Assembly: GCA_005882115.1 (NCBI GenBank) | Contig: VBEG01000080.1 | Coordinates: 1 to 34,567 of the forward strand | Length of the DNA stretch: 34,567 nucleotides | Direction: 5' to 3' | DNA from: Chloroflexota bacterium | GTDB taxonomy: Bacteria > Chloroflexota > Dormibacteria > Dormibacterales > Dormibacteraceae | Shown: piece after piece, positions 1 through 8,700 of the stretch | How positions within the stretch are numbered: the first letter of the stretch is position 1 | Layout of the letters: each line of letters begins with the position of its first letter | Position numbers and translations under genes: made by a program | Notes under the pieces: generated by a model | Seen by the model: only the letters and a program-made list of their open reading frames with translations | Databases searched by the model: none | What the model was told of the DNA's origin: nothing

Positions 1-2
1 TC

Positions 3-506
3 CTCAACGGCTACCGGCTGAAAGAGCGCGTGCCGGACAACATAGGCTCGTTCACGGTGTCGCTTGGCGTGCCCGAGGTTCTGCGCGCGGGCACCGACGC
101 GACCGTCGTCACCTACGGTGCCTGCTGCGCGATCGCGCTCGACGCCGCGCAAACTCTCGATGAGCTGGGCGTGTCGTGCGAGGTCATCGACGTCCAGACG
201 CTCAACCCGTTCGATGTGACTCACATGCTCGCGCGCTCGATCGAGAAGACGCACGCGCTGATCTGTGTGGACGAAGACGTGCCGGGCGGCGCGTCGGCGT
301 TCATGCTGCAGCAGATCCTCGAGGCGCAGAACGGTTGGTGGCACCTCGATGCGGCGCCGCGGACACTGGCAGCTTCGCCGAACCGGCCCGCTTACGGGCC
401 TGACGGGGACTACTTCACGAAGCCCAACCGGGAAAGCATCGTCGCCACGGTCTACGGGGTCGTGCGCGAACGTCAGCCGTGGAGGTTGCCGGCACTGGAC
501 GGGTGA
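3..506 (+). CDS. 2-oxoacid dehydrogenase E1 component, beta (C-terminal part)
   Basis: The reading frame is already open at base 3 and ends at TGA 504-506, so only the C-terminal part is in the window (the first in-frame GTG at 30 is internal). The protein shows the end of a transketolase-like pyrimidine domain and the transketolase C-terminal domain ([32 protein letters not shown]), then a tail with [17 protein letters not shown]. These are typical of E1-beta halves of pyruvate/branched-chain 2-oxoacid dehydrogenases or of fused alpha-beta E1 chains. E1 decarboxylates the 2-oxoacid with thiamine diphosphate and passes the acyl group to E2 lipoate. The substrate cannot be told from this fragment. 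Confidence 0.85.
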   Translation, partial: LNGYRLKERVPDNIGSFTVSLGVPEVLRAGTDATVVTYGACCAIALDAAQTLDELGVSCEVIDVQTLNPFDVTHMLARSIEKTHALICVDEDVPGGASAFMLQQILEAQNGWWHLDAAPRTLAASPNRPAYGPDGDYFTKPNRESIVATVYGVVRERQPWRLPALDG

Positions 507-546
507 CCGGAATCCCGCGGCTGCCGGCAGTGGCGGCAACCTTCGG

Positions 547-2238
547 TTAGGTGAGATCTCCTGGTAGGTACTCCATCACGGCCAGGGCGGGTGCCGCGCT
601 CAGGAGGCTGAAGCCCTCGAGCAGGTAACCGAACCAGCCCGCGGCCGGCGCCGGCTCGGCGAGGGGCGGAATCACTCGCCGCGGTCTGCGTACCTCTCGC
701 ATCGGAACCTTGTCCGACAGCCCCGCCAGCGCCCTCGCCTTGGCGAGGCCCGCGTCGAGGCCGCCAAGCTCGTCGACCAGCTTGCGCTCGAGGGCCTGTC
801 GCCCGCTCCACACCTTGCCCTGCGCGATCGGCGCGAGCTCATCCGAGGTCATCTTCCGCGCGCTTTCGACCAGGCGCAGGAACGCGTTGTAGATGCGCGT
901 GATGTCCGCGCGGACGATGCTCCGCTCCTCATCCGTGAACGGACGCTCGTCGCTCTCGAGCAGCACACGATCGCCGCGGGCAATCGTCTCCCGGCTGAAA
1001 AGCAGCTTCTCCCACATCGAGCCCGTGACGATCTTTCCGCTCAGCACACCGATGGAGCCAGTGATTGTTCCCGGGCGGGCGACGATCCAGGATCCTGGCA
1101 TCGAGACCCAGTAACCGCCAGAGGCGGCGACCGGCCCCATGACGACGACGATCGGCTTGCGCTGCCCGACCACGGCGAGCGCATGGCGCATCGCCTCCGA
1201 CGCTGTCGACGACCCGCCGCGAGAGTTGACGTACAGGACGACGGCGGCGGCTCGCTTGTCCGCCGCAACCTGGCGCGCCACCTGGACGACGCTCAGGTCG
1301 CCCGCGCGATCGTCGCCCACCAGGGGCACCTCGAATGGCGGCTTGATCGGCAGATGCCCGGACCGGCCGTCGATGATGGTGCCTTCGATCCGCATCAGCG
1401 CGACGTACTTGCGCAGGCGAAGGGTCGGCGGAGGGGTTCGCATCTTGCGGCTCGCGCGCTCCCAGGTCCCGATACTGACAGGTGCTCCGGCGCCACGGGC
1501 CAGATGCGCCGGCAGCCCTTCCTCGCCGACGACCCGGTCGACGGCGCGCTTCTCGACGGCGACGTCGTCGCCGTAGGGCGAGCAGTCGATCAGCTCCTTC
1601 GCACCCGCGCTGTCGAGCAGCCTCGACTCGGCGATCGCCGTGAGCAGCTCCTCGTGCTGCGACTCGAGCAGCCAGCTGATCTGTTCGCGCAGCTCGTCGG
1701 ACATGCTCGACTTGGTAAGCGGGTCGGCCGCCGACTTGTAGGGCGAGACCTGGACGAAATCCGCCCCCAGGCCGAGTCGCGCGAGCCCGTCGGCGAGAAA
1801 CAGGCTCGTGCTCGAGAAACCCAACGCGCGGACGCTGCCGGTCGGCATCAGGAGGATCTCGTCGCAGGCGCACGCGAGGTAATAGGCGCCGGTGCCGTAC
1901 GAGGGCGCCCAGGCGACCACCCGCTTGCCCGCCTTGCGGAGCCGGCCGACGAGCTCGCGGAGATCTTGCAGGGTGGCCATCGACATGCCCGCCGATCGGA
2001 GATGCAGAACAACCCCTTTGATCCGCGCGTCGCGCGCCATCGCGTCGAAGCGCTCGCCCAGCTCTTTGACGCTGAGTCGCGGCCGGGATACGAAACGCTG
2101 CCACAGCGGGGGTGGCGGATCAGGCAGCGCCGGCAGGTTCTCTTCGAGCACGAAGAGGACGAAGTCCGGCGGCCTACCGATCGAGCGGCGGATGCTCGAG
2201 ACAAGCCACCACAGGTACCGCAACGGATACAGGAGCAC
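547..2238 (-). CDS. sppA: Signal peptide peptidase SppA, two-domain type
   Basis: A 563-residue membrane-associated serine protease of the S49 family, which degrades leftover signal peptides. Two tandem S49-like domains are visible. The N-terminal one carries the general-base lysine in SPYKSAADP (K168). The C-terminal one carries the nucleophile serine in GPVAASGGYW (S373). This split Ser/Lys dyad matches the E. coli 67 kDa SppA architecture and length. A short hydrophobic N-terminus (about residues 1-16) could anchor it. The start is GTG at 2238, preceded by a GAGG purine stretch. It follows the isocitrate lyase-like gene by 32 bases on the same strand, so co-transcription is possible although the functions look unrelated. 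Confidence 0.9.
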   Translation of the reverse strand: MLLYPLRYLWWLVSSIRRSIGRPPDFVLFVLEENLPALPDPPPPLWQRFVSRPRLSVKELGERFDAMARDARIKGVVLHLRSAGMSMATLQDLRELVGRLRKAGKRVVAWAPSYGTGAYYLACACDEILLMPTGSVRALGFSSTSLFLADGLARLGLGADFVQVSPYKSAADPLTKSSMSDELREQISWLLESQHEELLTAIAESRLLDSAGAKELIDCSPYGDDVAVEKRAVDRVVGEEGLPAHLARGAGAPVSIGTWERASRKMRTPPPTLRLRKYVALMRIEGTIIDGRSGHLPIKPPFEVPLVGDDRAGDLSVVQVARQVAADKRAAAVVLYVNSRGGSSTASEAMRHALAVVGQRKPIVVVMGPVAASGGYWVSMPGSWIVARPGTITGSIGVLSGKIVTGSMWEKLLFSRETIARGDRVLLESDERPFTDEERSIVRADITRIYNAFLRLVESARKMTSDELAPIAQGKVWSGRQALERKLVDELGGLDAGLAKARALAGLSDKVPMREVRRPRRVIPPLAEPAPAAGWFGYLLEGFSLLSAAPALAVMEYLPGDLT

Positions 2239-2270
2239 CCTCGCCCTCTCAGGCGAAGTTTACTGGCTAC

Positions 2271-3398
2271 CTAAACGACCTTCGAAATCTCCAGGCGCTC
2301 GTCTATCTCGCGGCTCAAGCGCGACGCGCCGTACTCCTGCCCGACGTGGTGGTGATACGGAACCCCGGTGAAGAGGTGGTGCGACCTCGTCGGGATCGTG
2401 GCGCCATCCGCCCACTCCTTTCGCTGCAAATCCATGTAACCCTCTTCTTTGTCGTGCTTCAGGCCTTCGAGGAGGACCGACATCCCATGGCCGGCAGCGT
2501 GCTGCAGCGCGAGCGTGATGAAGATGAAGCCGATGCCCAGCAGGCCCAGCTCGTCCCAGGTGATCGGGTTCTTCTCGTTGAACCACTTGAACGAGGACGA
2601 GTAGTTGAAAGCAAACCTCGCCTTGGGGAAGCGCTTGCGGATCTCGGTGCAGAAGGTCTCTGTCGGCCCGCGCTCGGCGGTCGGAAACTCGCACCACAGC
2701 AGGTCGGGCACGCCGCTGTCCAGGTAGCGAAGCCCGCGATCGATTGCCAGCTCCAGCCCGCGCTTGGACTCGGGAGCCTCTGTTGCGGACACGCCGTCGG
2801 TGCGCGCGATGATGATGAAGTCGGGGTGGCCGAGGTCGTCGGCAACGCTGCGCATCATCTTCAGCTTGCCGACGAATTCGTCCGCGGCGATGAGCGCCTT
2901 GCCCGCGATATGGCCGCAGCGCTTGGGCATCACCTGGTCCTCGAGGTGAGCGGCCGCGACGCCCGCGTTGAGGTACAGCTCGACCGTGCGCTGGACGTTG
3001 AAGAGGTTCCCGTATCCCGCGTCCATGTCGACCACCACGGGCGGGATCTCGAGGTGGGTGGGCGGGACCTTCTTGTCGGGGTCGCCCATCGCCATGGTCA
3101 GCTGGAACTTGCGGAGCGCGCTCACGCTTCGGCGCGCGCCGTCCGCGATCTCGACCGACGAGTAGAGGTCCATGTCCGTGGTGCCCAGGTGGCCGATCGC
3201 GAAGGAGTAGCCGCTGAAGTAGACGGCGTCGAAGCCGTGATACATGACGAGCTGGGCGCCCATGGGGTCGTACACCCCGGGGGCGAAGACGTAGGGCTTG
3301 GAAGCCAGCATCCCGCGCAACCGCCTGCTCGGCGATTCGTTGCGCGACGCGGGAACCTTGAAGCCGGCCGGAAGCAGTGGAGTCGAGACGAGATCCAT
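2271..3398 (-). CDS. aceA: Isocitrate lyase family protein
   Basis: A 375-residue TIM-barrel enzyme of the isocitrate lyase / PEP mutase superfamily. The catalytic signature is PKRCGHIAGK; metal-binding acidic residues occur in DMDAGYG and HLEDQ, and there is an ICL-like substrate segment FNYSSSFKW. The reaction expected is cleavage of isocitrate to glyoxylate and succinate (glyoxylate shunt). The length is between methylisocitrate lyases (about 300) and E. coli AceA (434), close to the short ICLs of haloarchaea and Chloroflexi. Methylisocitrate lyase is the main alternative, since KRCGH also occurs there. The start ATG 3398 has an ideal AGGAGG six bases upstream (3405-3410), which overlaps the stop codon of a tiny upstream reading frame. 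A LysR gene lies upstream on the same strand. No malate synthase is visible in the window. Confidence 0.8.
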   Translation of the reverse strand: MDLVSTPLLPAGFKVPASRNESPSRRLRGMLASKPYVFAPGVYDPMGAQLVMYHGFDAVYFSGYSFAIGHLGTTDMDLYSSVEIADGARRSVSALRKFQLTMAMGDPDKKVPPTHLEIPPVVVDMDAGYGNLFNVQRTVELYLNAGVAAAHLEDQVMPKRCGHIAGKALIAADEFVGKLKMMRSVADDLGHPDFIIIARTDGVSATEAPESKRGLELAIDRGLRYLDSGVPDLLWCEFPTAERGPTETFCTEIRKRFPKARFAFNYSSSFKWFNEKNPITWDELGLLGIGFIFITLALQHAAGHGMSVLLEGLKHDKEEGYMDLQRKEWADGATIPTRSHHLFTGVPYHHHVGQEYGASRLSREIDERLEISKVV

Positions 3399-3408
3399 CT
3401 AGGGCCTC

Positions 3409-3498
3409 CTACTCGTTTTCGTGATCGCAGTTGCAGGGTTCCGGGCATTCGCACTCGTGCTCGGTCTCCTGTTCCTGCGATAGGTTTTCCTGATCCAT
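3409..3498 (-). CDS. 29-residue acidic Cys-rich leader peptide or microprotein (candidate)
   Basis: A tiny frame from ATG 3498 to TAG 3409-3411, directly before the isocitrate lyase-like gene. The peptide is very acidic (E/D-rich) with four cysteines spaced CxC-x3-CxC (C16, C18, C22, C24; core CECPEPCNC) and histidines at 14 and 26. It has no Shine-Dalgarno, but a TAGTTT box lies 7 bases before the ATG with TTGGAC 18 bases further up, which would give a leaderless or one-base-leader mRNA. Its stop TAG forms the first bases of TAGGAGG, the lyase ribosome site, so translation of the two genes could be coupled. It could be a regulatory leader, a metal-binding microprotein, or a chance frame. The composition and placement favour a real frame; the function is unknown. 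Confidence 0.5.
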   Translation of the reverse strand: MDQENLSQEQETEHECECPEPCNCDHENE

Positions 3499-3505
3499 AG
3501 CTAAG

Positions 3506-3535
3506 AAACTATCAACGAATCCGATATACGTCCAA
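3506..3535 (-). promoter_or_regulatory. Predicted promoter of the mini-peptide / lyase unit
   Basis: On the minus strand TTGGAC (3530-3535) is followed after 18 bases by TAGTTT (3506-3511), 7 bases before ATG 3498. Spacing fits a housekeeping sigma-factor promoter with transcription starting at or next to the ATG. The same TAnnnT-to-start distance is seen at other starts in this window (8998, 11375, 28143). Confidence 0.45.
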
Positions 3536-3544
3536 TCAATTGAT
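3535..3544. promoter_or_regulatory. Perfect 10-bp palindrome ATCAATTGAT, candidate regulator activation site
   Basis: A perfect inverted repeat abutting the predicted -35 box. If the start of transcription is near 3499, it covers about -36 to -45, where LysR-type regulators place their activation half-site. Confidence 0.35.
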
Positions 3545-3556
3545 CTGATCGGTCCT

Positions 3557-3571
3557 ATCGGAACAACCGAT
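3557..3571. promoter_or_regulatory. Candidate LysR operator (T-N11-A palindrome)
   Basis: ATCGG-N5-CCGAT is a perfect interrupted palindrome with the LysR-box form T-N11-A (T3558, A3570). Its centre (3564) is about 65 bases upstream of the inferred transcription start near 3499, the classical position of a LysR recognition site. It lies between the end of the LysR gene and the lyase unit. Confidence 0.45.
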
Positions 3572-3596
3572 GTAGAAAGAACGCATGTCGCGCGTT

Positions 3597-4517
3597 CTAT
3601 TTGGTCCCGAGCAGCTCCAGGAACGCGGCCACGATGCCTTCCGGCTTGCCGGCGTCCCGGCGGCGGTAGGCGACGATCGTGTTCTGCATCGGGGGCGCGT
3701 CCAGCATTTTCACGGTTCGCAGCGTCTTGCCCGCAAGCTCGCGAGCTACAGCCGTGCCCGGAAGAAGTGCGACGCCAAGGTCGCGCTCGACCATCTTTTT
3801 GGCCGCCTCGATGGAGTCGAGCTCCATCAAGCCGCGGAGGCTCACTCCGGCCGAAAGAAACGCTCCCTGCGTGATCTCGTAGTAGCTGGACGTGCGGTCG
3901 AACATGATCAGCTTCTCCGCGGCCACCTGGGCCATCGTCACGTTGGAGAGCTGGGTGAACGGATGATCTGGCGCGCACACCAGGACCAGGTCCTCGGTGT
4001 GGAAGGCGCGCAGCTCCAGGTCTGGGTGCCGGATGGCACGCCCAAGGCCGATCTGGACTTCGTCGCGCAGGACCAGCTCGACCACGTCTTCCGAATGACC
4101 TGTGCGCACGGACACCTCGACTCGAGGGTGTGCGGCCACGAACCGCTCCAGCAGGTCCGGGAGCACGTAGGTGCTGACCGCCGGCGCGGCCGCGATCATC
4201 AGGTGGCCCGCGGAGGCGGTCATCACCTGCTCCAGCGCGTCCCGGCCGTCGACAAGGGCGCGCAACGCGCGCTCGGCGAAAGGGATCCAGGCGCGGCCGG
4301 CGTCGGTCAGGCGCATGCCGTGTGGCGTGCGCAGGAACAGGGGCGTGCCGAGCTCGCGCTCGAGGCCCTGAAGGCGTGCGGTCAGCGTCGGCTGGGTGAT
4401 GAAGAGGGCCTCGGCGGCCCGGCTGACGCTGCCCCGCCGGGCGACCTCGAGGAAGCCCTCGACCTGGACGAGCTGGATGCCACTTGGCTTCCCGTTACGG
4501 GATTCTTCTATGGCCAC
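3597..4517 (-). CDS. LysR family transcriptional regulator
   Basis: A 306-residue LysR-type regulator. An N-terminal winged helix-turn-helix spans about residues 15-73 (FLEVARRGSVSRAAEALF, TQPTLTARLQGLE), then a linker helix and a two-lobed periplasmic-binding-like effector domain (about 100-300). The usual LysR length is 290-310. It lies upstream of, and in the same direction as, the isocitrate lyase-like gene, with 98 bases to the Cys-rich mini-frame holding palindromes of LysR-box type. It is therefore a natural candidate to control the glyoxylate-shunt-type enzyme. The effector is not known. The first about 12 residues are unlike the family, so a downstream start is possible. Confidence 0.92.
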   Translation of the reverse strand: MAIEESRNGKPSGIQLVQVEGFLEVARRGSVSRAAEALFITQPTLTARLQGLERELGTPLFLRTPHGMRLTDAGRAWIPFAERALRALVDGRDALEQVMTASAGHLMIAAAPAVSTYVLPDLLERFVAAHPRVEVSVRTGHSEDVVELVLRDEVQIGLGRAIRHPDLELRAFHTEDLVLVCAPDHPFTQLSNVTMAQVAAEKLIMFDRTSSYYEITQGAFLSAGVSLRGLMELDSIEAAKKMVERDLGVALLPGTAVARELAGKTLRTVKMLDAPPMQNTIVAYRRRDAGKPEGIVAAFLELLGTK

Positions 4518-4555
4518 GGCAGGACGCTACAAATTCTATCTATGGCGACCCCAAC

Positions 4556-4573
4556 CCCGACCTCCTGGTCGGG
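4556..4573 (-). terminator. Hairpin between small membrane gene and LysR gene
   Basis: CCCGACC-TCCT-GGTCGGG forms a 7-bp perfect stem with a 4-base loop, 23 bases after the stop of the small minus-strand membrane gene. It has no run of T after it, so it may slow or end transcription with factors, or protect an mRNA end. Confidence 0.4.
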
Positions 4574-4597
4574 ACTTACTCACGAATGGGGAAGAGT
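4570..4597 (-). repeat. Copy 1 (diverged) of the 3'-end repeat family
   Basis: On the minus strand the sequence directly following the TA of the stop codon reads ACTCTTCCCCATTCG, then GTAAGTCCCG. It matches the copies at 13051-13080, 17133-17160 and 22458-22486, with about 20 of 25 aligned bases equal to the tRNA-linked copy. The stem is degraded here, leaving ACTC/GAGT pairing. Confidence 0.45.
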
Positions 4598-4794
4598 TAG
4601 CTCCGGTTCCCTCGCAGCAGGACGCGGGCCGCCGCCACGGCGACGATCCACACCGGTGCCATCGTGATCACGAACGGCCGGATGGTGTCGCTGTTGGAGT
4701 GCGAGACTCGGTCGAAAGCCTCGAAGACCGCGACGGTTCCGTACAGCAGCAACAGGCCGCCGAGGGCAAGGAGCGCCAAAAGCTTCCAGTTCAT
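4597..4794 (-). CDS. Small two-helix membrane protein, unknown function
   Basis: A 65-residue protein with two predicted membrane helices (about residues 4-25 and 42-60) joined by a short polar loop (FDRVSHSNSDTIRP), ending in the basic RVLLRGNRS. The family is not recognised. It starts 42 bases from the divergent LLM oxidoreductase gene. No clear Shine-Dalgarno is seen. The membrane pattern and its own downstream hairpin support a real gene, but its role is unknown. Confidence 0.6.
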   Translation of the reverse strand: MNWKLLALLALGGLLLLYGTVAVFEAFDRVSHSNSDTIRPFVITMAPVWIVAVAAARVLLRGNRS

Positions 4795-4836
4795 GTCGAA
4801 CGGAATGGTAGACCGGCGGCTTGGATTCTCCTAGAC

Positions 4837-5793
4837 ATGGCTGTTTTCTTCGGCTTTCACATGCCCAACTTCACGTTTCCCGGAGTCCCCGCCGACAAGC
4901 TCTTCGACCGCGTGGTCGAAAACGCAAAGGCCGCCGAGAAGGCAGGCTTCGATCTCGTCACGGTGATGGACCACTTCTATCAGATACGGGGCGTCGGTCC
5001 CGAGACCGAGCCGATGCTCGAGGCCTACACGACACTGGCGGGCATCGCCGCGCACACGACGAAGATCAAGGTCGGCACCCTTGTCACCGGCGTGACCTAC
5101 CGCAACCCCGCGTTGCTGGTCAAGGAAGTCACCACGCTGGACGTGATCTCTAAGGGTCGCGCGATCCTCGGCATCGGCGCCGCGTGGAACGAGGACGAGC
5201 ATGTCGGCTATGGCATCGAGTACCCGCCCATCGGCCGGCGACTGGACCGTCTCGATGAAGCCCTGACCATCGCCAAGCTGATGTTCACCGAGGAGCGGCC
5301 TTCGTTCGAGGGCAAGTTCTACCGGATCGAGCGTGCGCTCAACGTGCCGCGGCCGATCCAGCCTGGTGGACCCAAGATCCTGGTCGGCGGCGGCGGCGAG
5401 AAGCGAACGCTGCGGCTGCTTGCGCGGCACGGCGACATCGGGCATTGGTTTGGCGGACCCATCGACGACTTGAAGCGCAAGAAGCAGATTTTCGAGGAGC
5501 ACTGCGAGGTGGTCGGGCGCGACCCGTCGACGGTGTTGCTGACTGTCGGTGTCGGCCTCATCCTGGTCGAGAACGAGAAGGACGCCAAGGCGATCCTCGA
5601 CCAGGTGCCGCCCGAGCGCAGGCCGATGGTCATGGCGGCCCGCGTTCCGCAGGCGGCCGAGTTTCTCGGCCCCTACCTCGACGCCGGGTTTGGCGGCTTC
5701 ACGCTGAGCAACCCGGCGCTGCCCACCGTCGATGCGATCGGGCTGGCCGGCGAGCTGATCAAGACCGTGCGCGGGAGCTCGGTCGCGGCTTAA
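4837..5793 (+). CDS. LLM class (probably F420-dependent) oxidoreductase
   Basis: A 318-residue luciferase-like TIM-barrel flavin/F420 oxidoreductase. Features include the N-terminal FGFHMPNFTFPG, the VMDHFYQ segment after helix 1, KVGTLVTGVTYRNPALLVKEVTTLDVISKGR, GIGAAWNEDEH, and the phosphate-binding-type PKILVGGGGEKRTLRL. These are standard LLM landmarks, and the length is usual for F420-dependent members; the substrate is unknown. ATG 4837 was chosen because homology starts exactly there, although the frame is open further upstream. The 3' end overlaps the convergent cyclase gene by 35 bases. Confidence 0.88.
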   Translation: MAVFFGFHMPNFTFPGVPADKLFDRVVENAKAAEKAGFDLVTVMDHFYQIRGVGPETEPMLEAYTTLAGIAAHTTKIKVGTLVTGVTYRNPALLVKEVTTLDVISKGRAILGIGAAWNEDEHVGYGIEYPPIGRRLDRLDEALTIAKLMFTEERPSFEGKFYRIERALNVPRPIQPGGPKILVGGGGEKRTLRLLARHGDIGHWFGGPIDDLKRKKQIFEEHCEVVGRDPSTVLLTVGVGLILVENEKDAKAILDQVPPERRPMVMAARVPQAAEFLGPYLDAGFGGFTLSNPALPTVDAIGLAGELIKTVRGSSVAA

Positions 5794-8700
5794 GAACTTC
5801 CTGGATCTGCTCGGCCGCGAGAAAGCGCGCCGCCCGCTCCCGCGCTAGGCCTGCGGCCACGTTGTTGATCACTGTCCCTGCGTCAGCGAAGGCGCGCTCA
5901 GCTCCCGTGTCGTCGCCGCTCTGATACAGGGCTCGCGCGAGACCTGCGCGAGATTGCCACCGCTGCGGAGGACTGCCGAGCCGATCGGCCTGCTCGACCG
6001 CAAGACGCAGCTCTGGAATCGCTTCTTTAGGCTTACCTGAGGCGACCAGGGCGTGACCAAGCAACGTCCGTCCGACGATCTCGTATTTCACGCGACGAAC
6101 CGGTTCACTGAGCTCGATCGTCTTTCGCGCCCACTCGACAGCCTCGATCGGGTGACCTGTCGCAAGCTCCAGCTCTGCTCGTGCCGCAGCCAGCCGGCAA
6201 GCGACCAGCCAACGGGCCCACCCCTTTGTGTTGACGGAGTCGTCCCATTGAATGCGCCACGCTGCCTGGGCGGTTGCGATGTCCCCTTGCAAGAGCGCGG
6301 TCTGCACGAGATCAGCCATTGCCATTGCCTTTGGCATGGTGAATCCGACCATTCCCGTCGTCGCCTCCACCGAGTCCTCGGTGCGACGCCGTGCTTCGTC
6401 CAGGTCGAAGATGTCGCGCAGGGGCAATGTCGAGTAGTTCTGGATGATCCGGATCGGTCGACCCAGTCTCTGCGCCAGCTGCAGCGTCTGATCAAACAGC
6501 GCGAGCCCTTCTTCGTAACGGCCCGTCGACGTGAGCACCATCGCCCTCAGCGAGGCGCTTCTGAGGCGGGCTTCCAGGCTTTGCGGGTCGGCCTCTGCCT
6601 CGGTCACCGAAGCCATCAAGGCGCCGGCGTCGGCCAGACGCCCCATCCAGTACAGCTGCTCGCCGAACATGTGCTGATGGTTGACGCGATCCCATGACCT
6701 CGTGCCTGGGACCCAGATCTGGAGAGCCTTCTCGCCCAGCTCGGCCCCTCGGTCGAGGTCACCAGGTTCACCCCTCATCGCGAGCCCCTGGCTCAGGCGA
6801 CCGGTCGCGACCGCGATGAGCTCCTGATCGCCCAGCTTCTGCGCGAGCTCGAGTGCCTCCTGGGCGCCGGCGATTGTTTCGGCGGCCTGTTCCGTCCACT
6901 CGGTTCCCCAGATCCATCCCAGCAGCCCCTCGACCCGATCCCGACCGCTCAGCTCCGGCAACAGTTCGCCGAGGTCGTCCACCGCGCCCTGGTAGTCGTC
7001 GAGCGTCACGCGGCCGATCCCGCGAGCAAGCCGGATCTGTCGCCGCCGGGCGTCATTGGGCGCCAGCTCGAGCGCGGCGTCGAACAGGGAGATCGCTTCG
7101 GCCAGCGCCCAGCCATTGAGCGCCTGATCGGCGGCGAGCAGGAGGTAATCGATGGCCTTGTCGGGGTCGCCGGCTTCCCTCCAGTGATGCGCGAGAAACG
7201 CGGCCAGGTCCTTGGTTTGGCCGGCGGCGGATTCGACGTAGCGGGCGACCGCTGCGTGGCGCTCCCGGCGGAGGGAGCGAGGGATGGTCGCGTAGGCAAC
7301 CTCTCGGATGAGGATGTGCTTGAACTGGTACTCCACGTCACCGCGGACACGGCTCGAAGGAACACGCCGAATGAAGTCCCGCACCTCGAGCGCGGAAAGG
7401 GCATCGTCGAGGTCGCCATGGCCACCAAAATCGACCAGCACGCCGCGCCAAAACGCGCGGCCGACCACGGAAGCGTCCAGGATGACCGCGCGAGCCGCGC
7501 TCGGTAGGGCGTCGAGGCGTGCGGCTATGGCGGCCCTGACTGTTGTCGGGAGGTCGGAGCCTAATGATTGCCCCTCGATGAATGCCGCGGTCAGTTCCTC
7601 GACGAACAGAGGATTTCCCTCGGCGGCCTCGGCTATTCGCTCGATGGTCTCTCTGGAGAGGTCAAGGTTTGCAAGCAGCGGCTCCGCGAGCGCGGCGGCG
7701 TCAGCGTTGGACAGGGGCTCCAGGCGGATCGTCGTATGCGGGAAGAGTCCGCTTCCCCAACCGGATCGGTGATCGAGGAACTCGGGCCTGGCGAGACCGA
7801 CCATCATGATCGGTACGTCTCGGGCATGAGTCGCCAGATATTCGATGAGGTCCAGAAGGCCCGCATCCGCCCAATGCAGGTCTTCGAAGATGAGTAGCGC
7901 CGGCCGATCCGCGGCAAAACTCTCGAGCAGCCTTCGAGCGGCAAAGAAGAGGTAGTCACGGTCGAGGGCTGGCTCGTCGATGCCGAGGCCGGTGAGCAGC
8001 GAGATGTAGCGGGTGGTCTCGTCCACCTCATTTGCCGGCAGATGCTTCGTGATGAGCGCAGAGAGTTTCGCTCGCGCGGAGTCCGCCGGATCGTTCTCGT
8101 AGATCTCTGCAATGATCCGCAGCATCTGCGTAAACGCCCCATATGCCGCGCGCTCGCCGTACGGGAGGCAGCGCCCGCGCATCACCGCTGCGCCAGCCGC
8201 GTGGACGCGACCAGAGAACTCACGCTGCAGCCGCGATTTACCGATGCCTGGAGGGCCCAACACCGTGACGAGATGCGGATGTCGGTCGCTGGTGGCGCCT
8301 TCCCAGATCGAGGCCAGGAGCGTGAGCTCGCGATCGCGTCCGACCATCTCGATGTCGGGTCGAGGCCGAGCGACGGAACCCGCCGCGATGGTCAGCCACG
8401 CGCGAAGCGGTTCCTCCTTGCCTTTGGCTTCGACCGCGCTGACAGGTCGGTACGTGATCGCGCTTCTCGTGAGCCGGTACGTCTCCTCGCCCACCACGAG
8501 AGTGCCCGCCCCGGCTGTGGTCTGCAGCCTCGAGGCGGTGTTGACGACGTCGCCCATGGCCAGCGCTTCTCGGGTCGGAGAACCCGAGGTGACCGTGACC
8601 ACCGCCTCGCCGCTGTTCACCGCGGCGCGCGCTTCGAGTTTCAGAGCTGCAACCGCGTCGAGGATCGCGAGGCCCGCGCGCACGGCGCGCTCTGCATCGT

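Noticed and set aside
1183-2274. Long plus-strand frame of 363 codons opposite sppA
   Set aside because: Arg-rich shadow of the clear SppA gene; no domain and unnatural composition.
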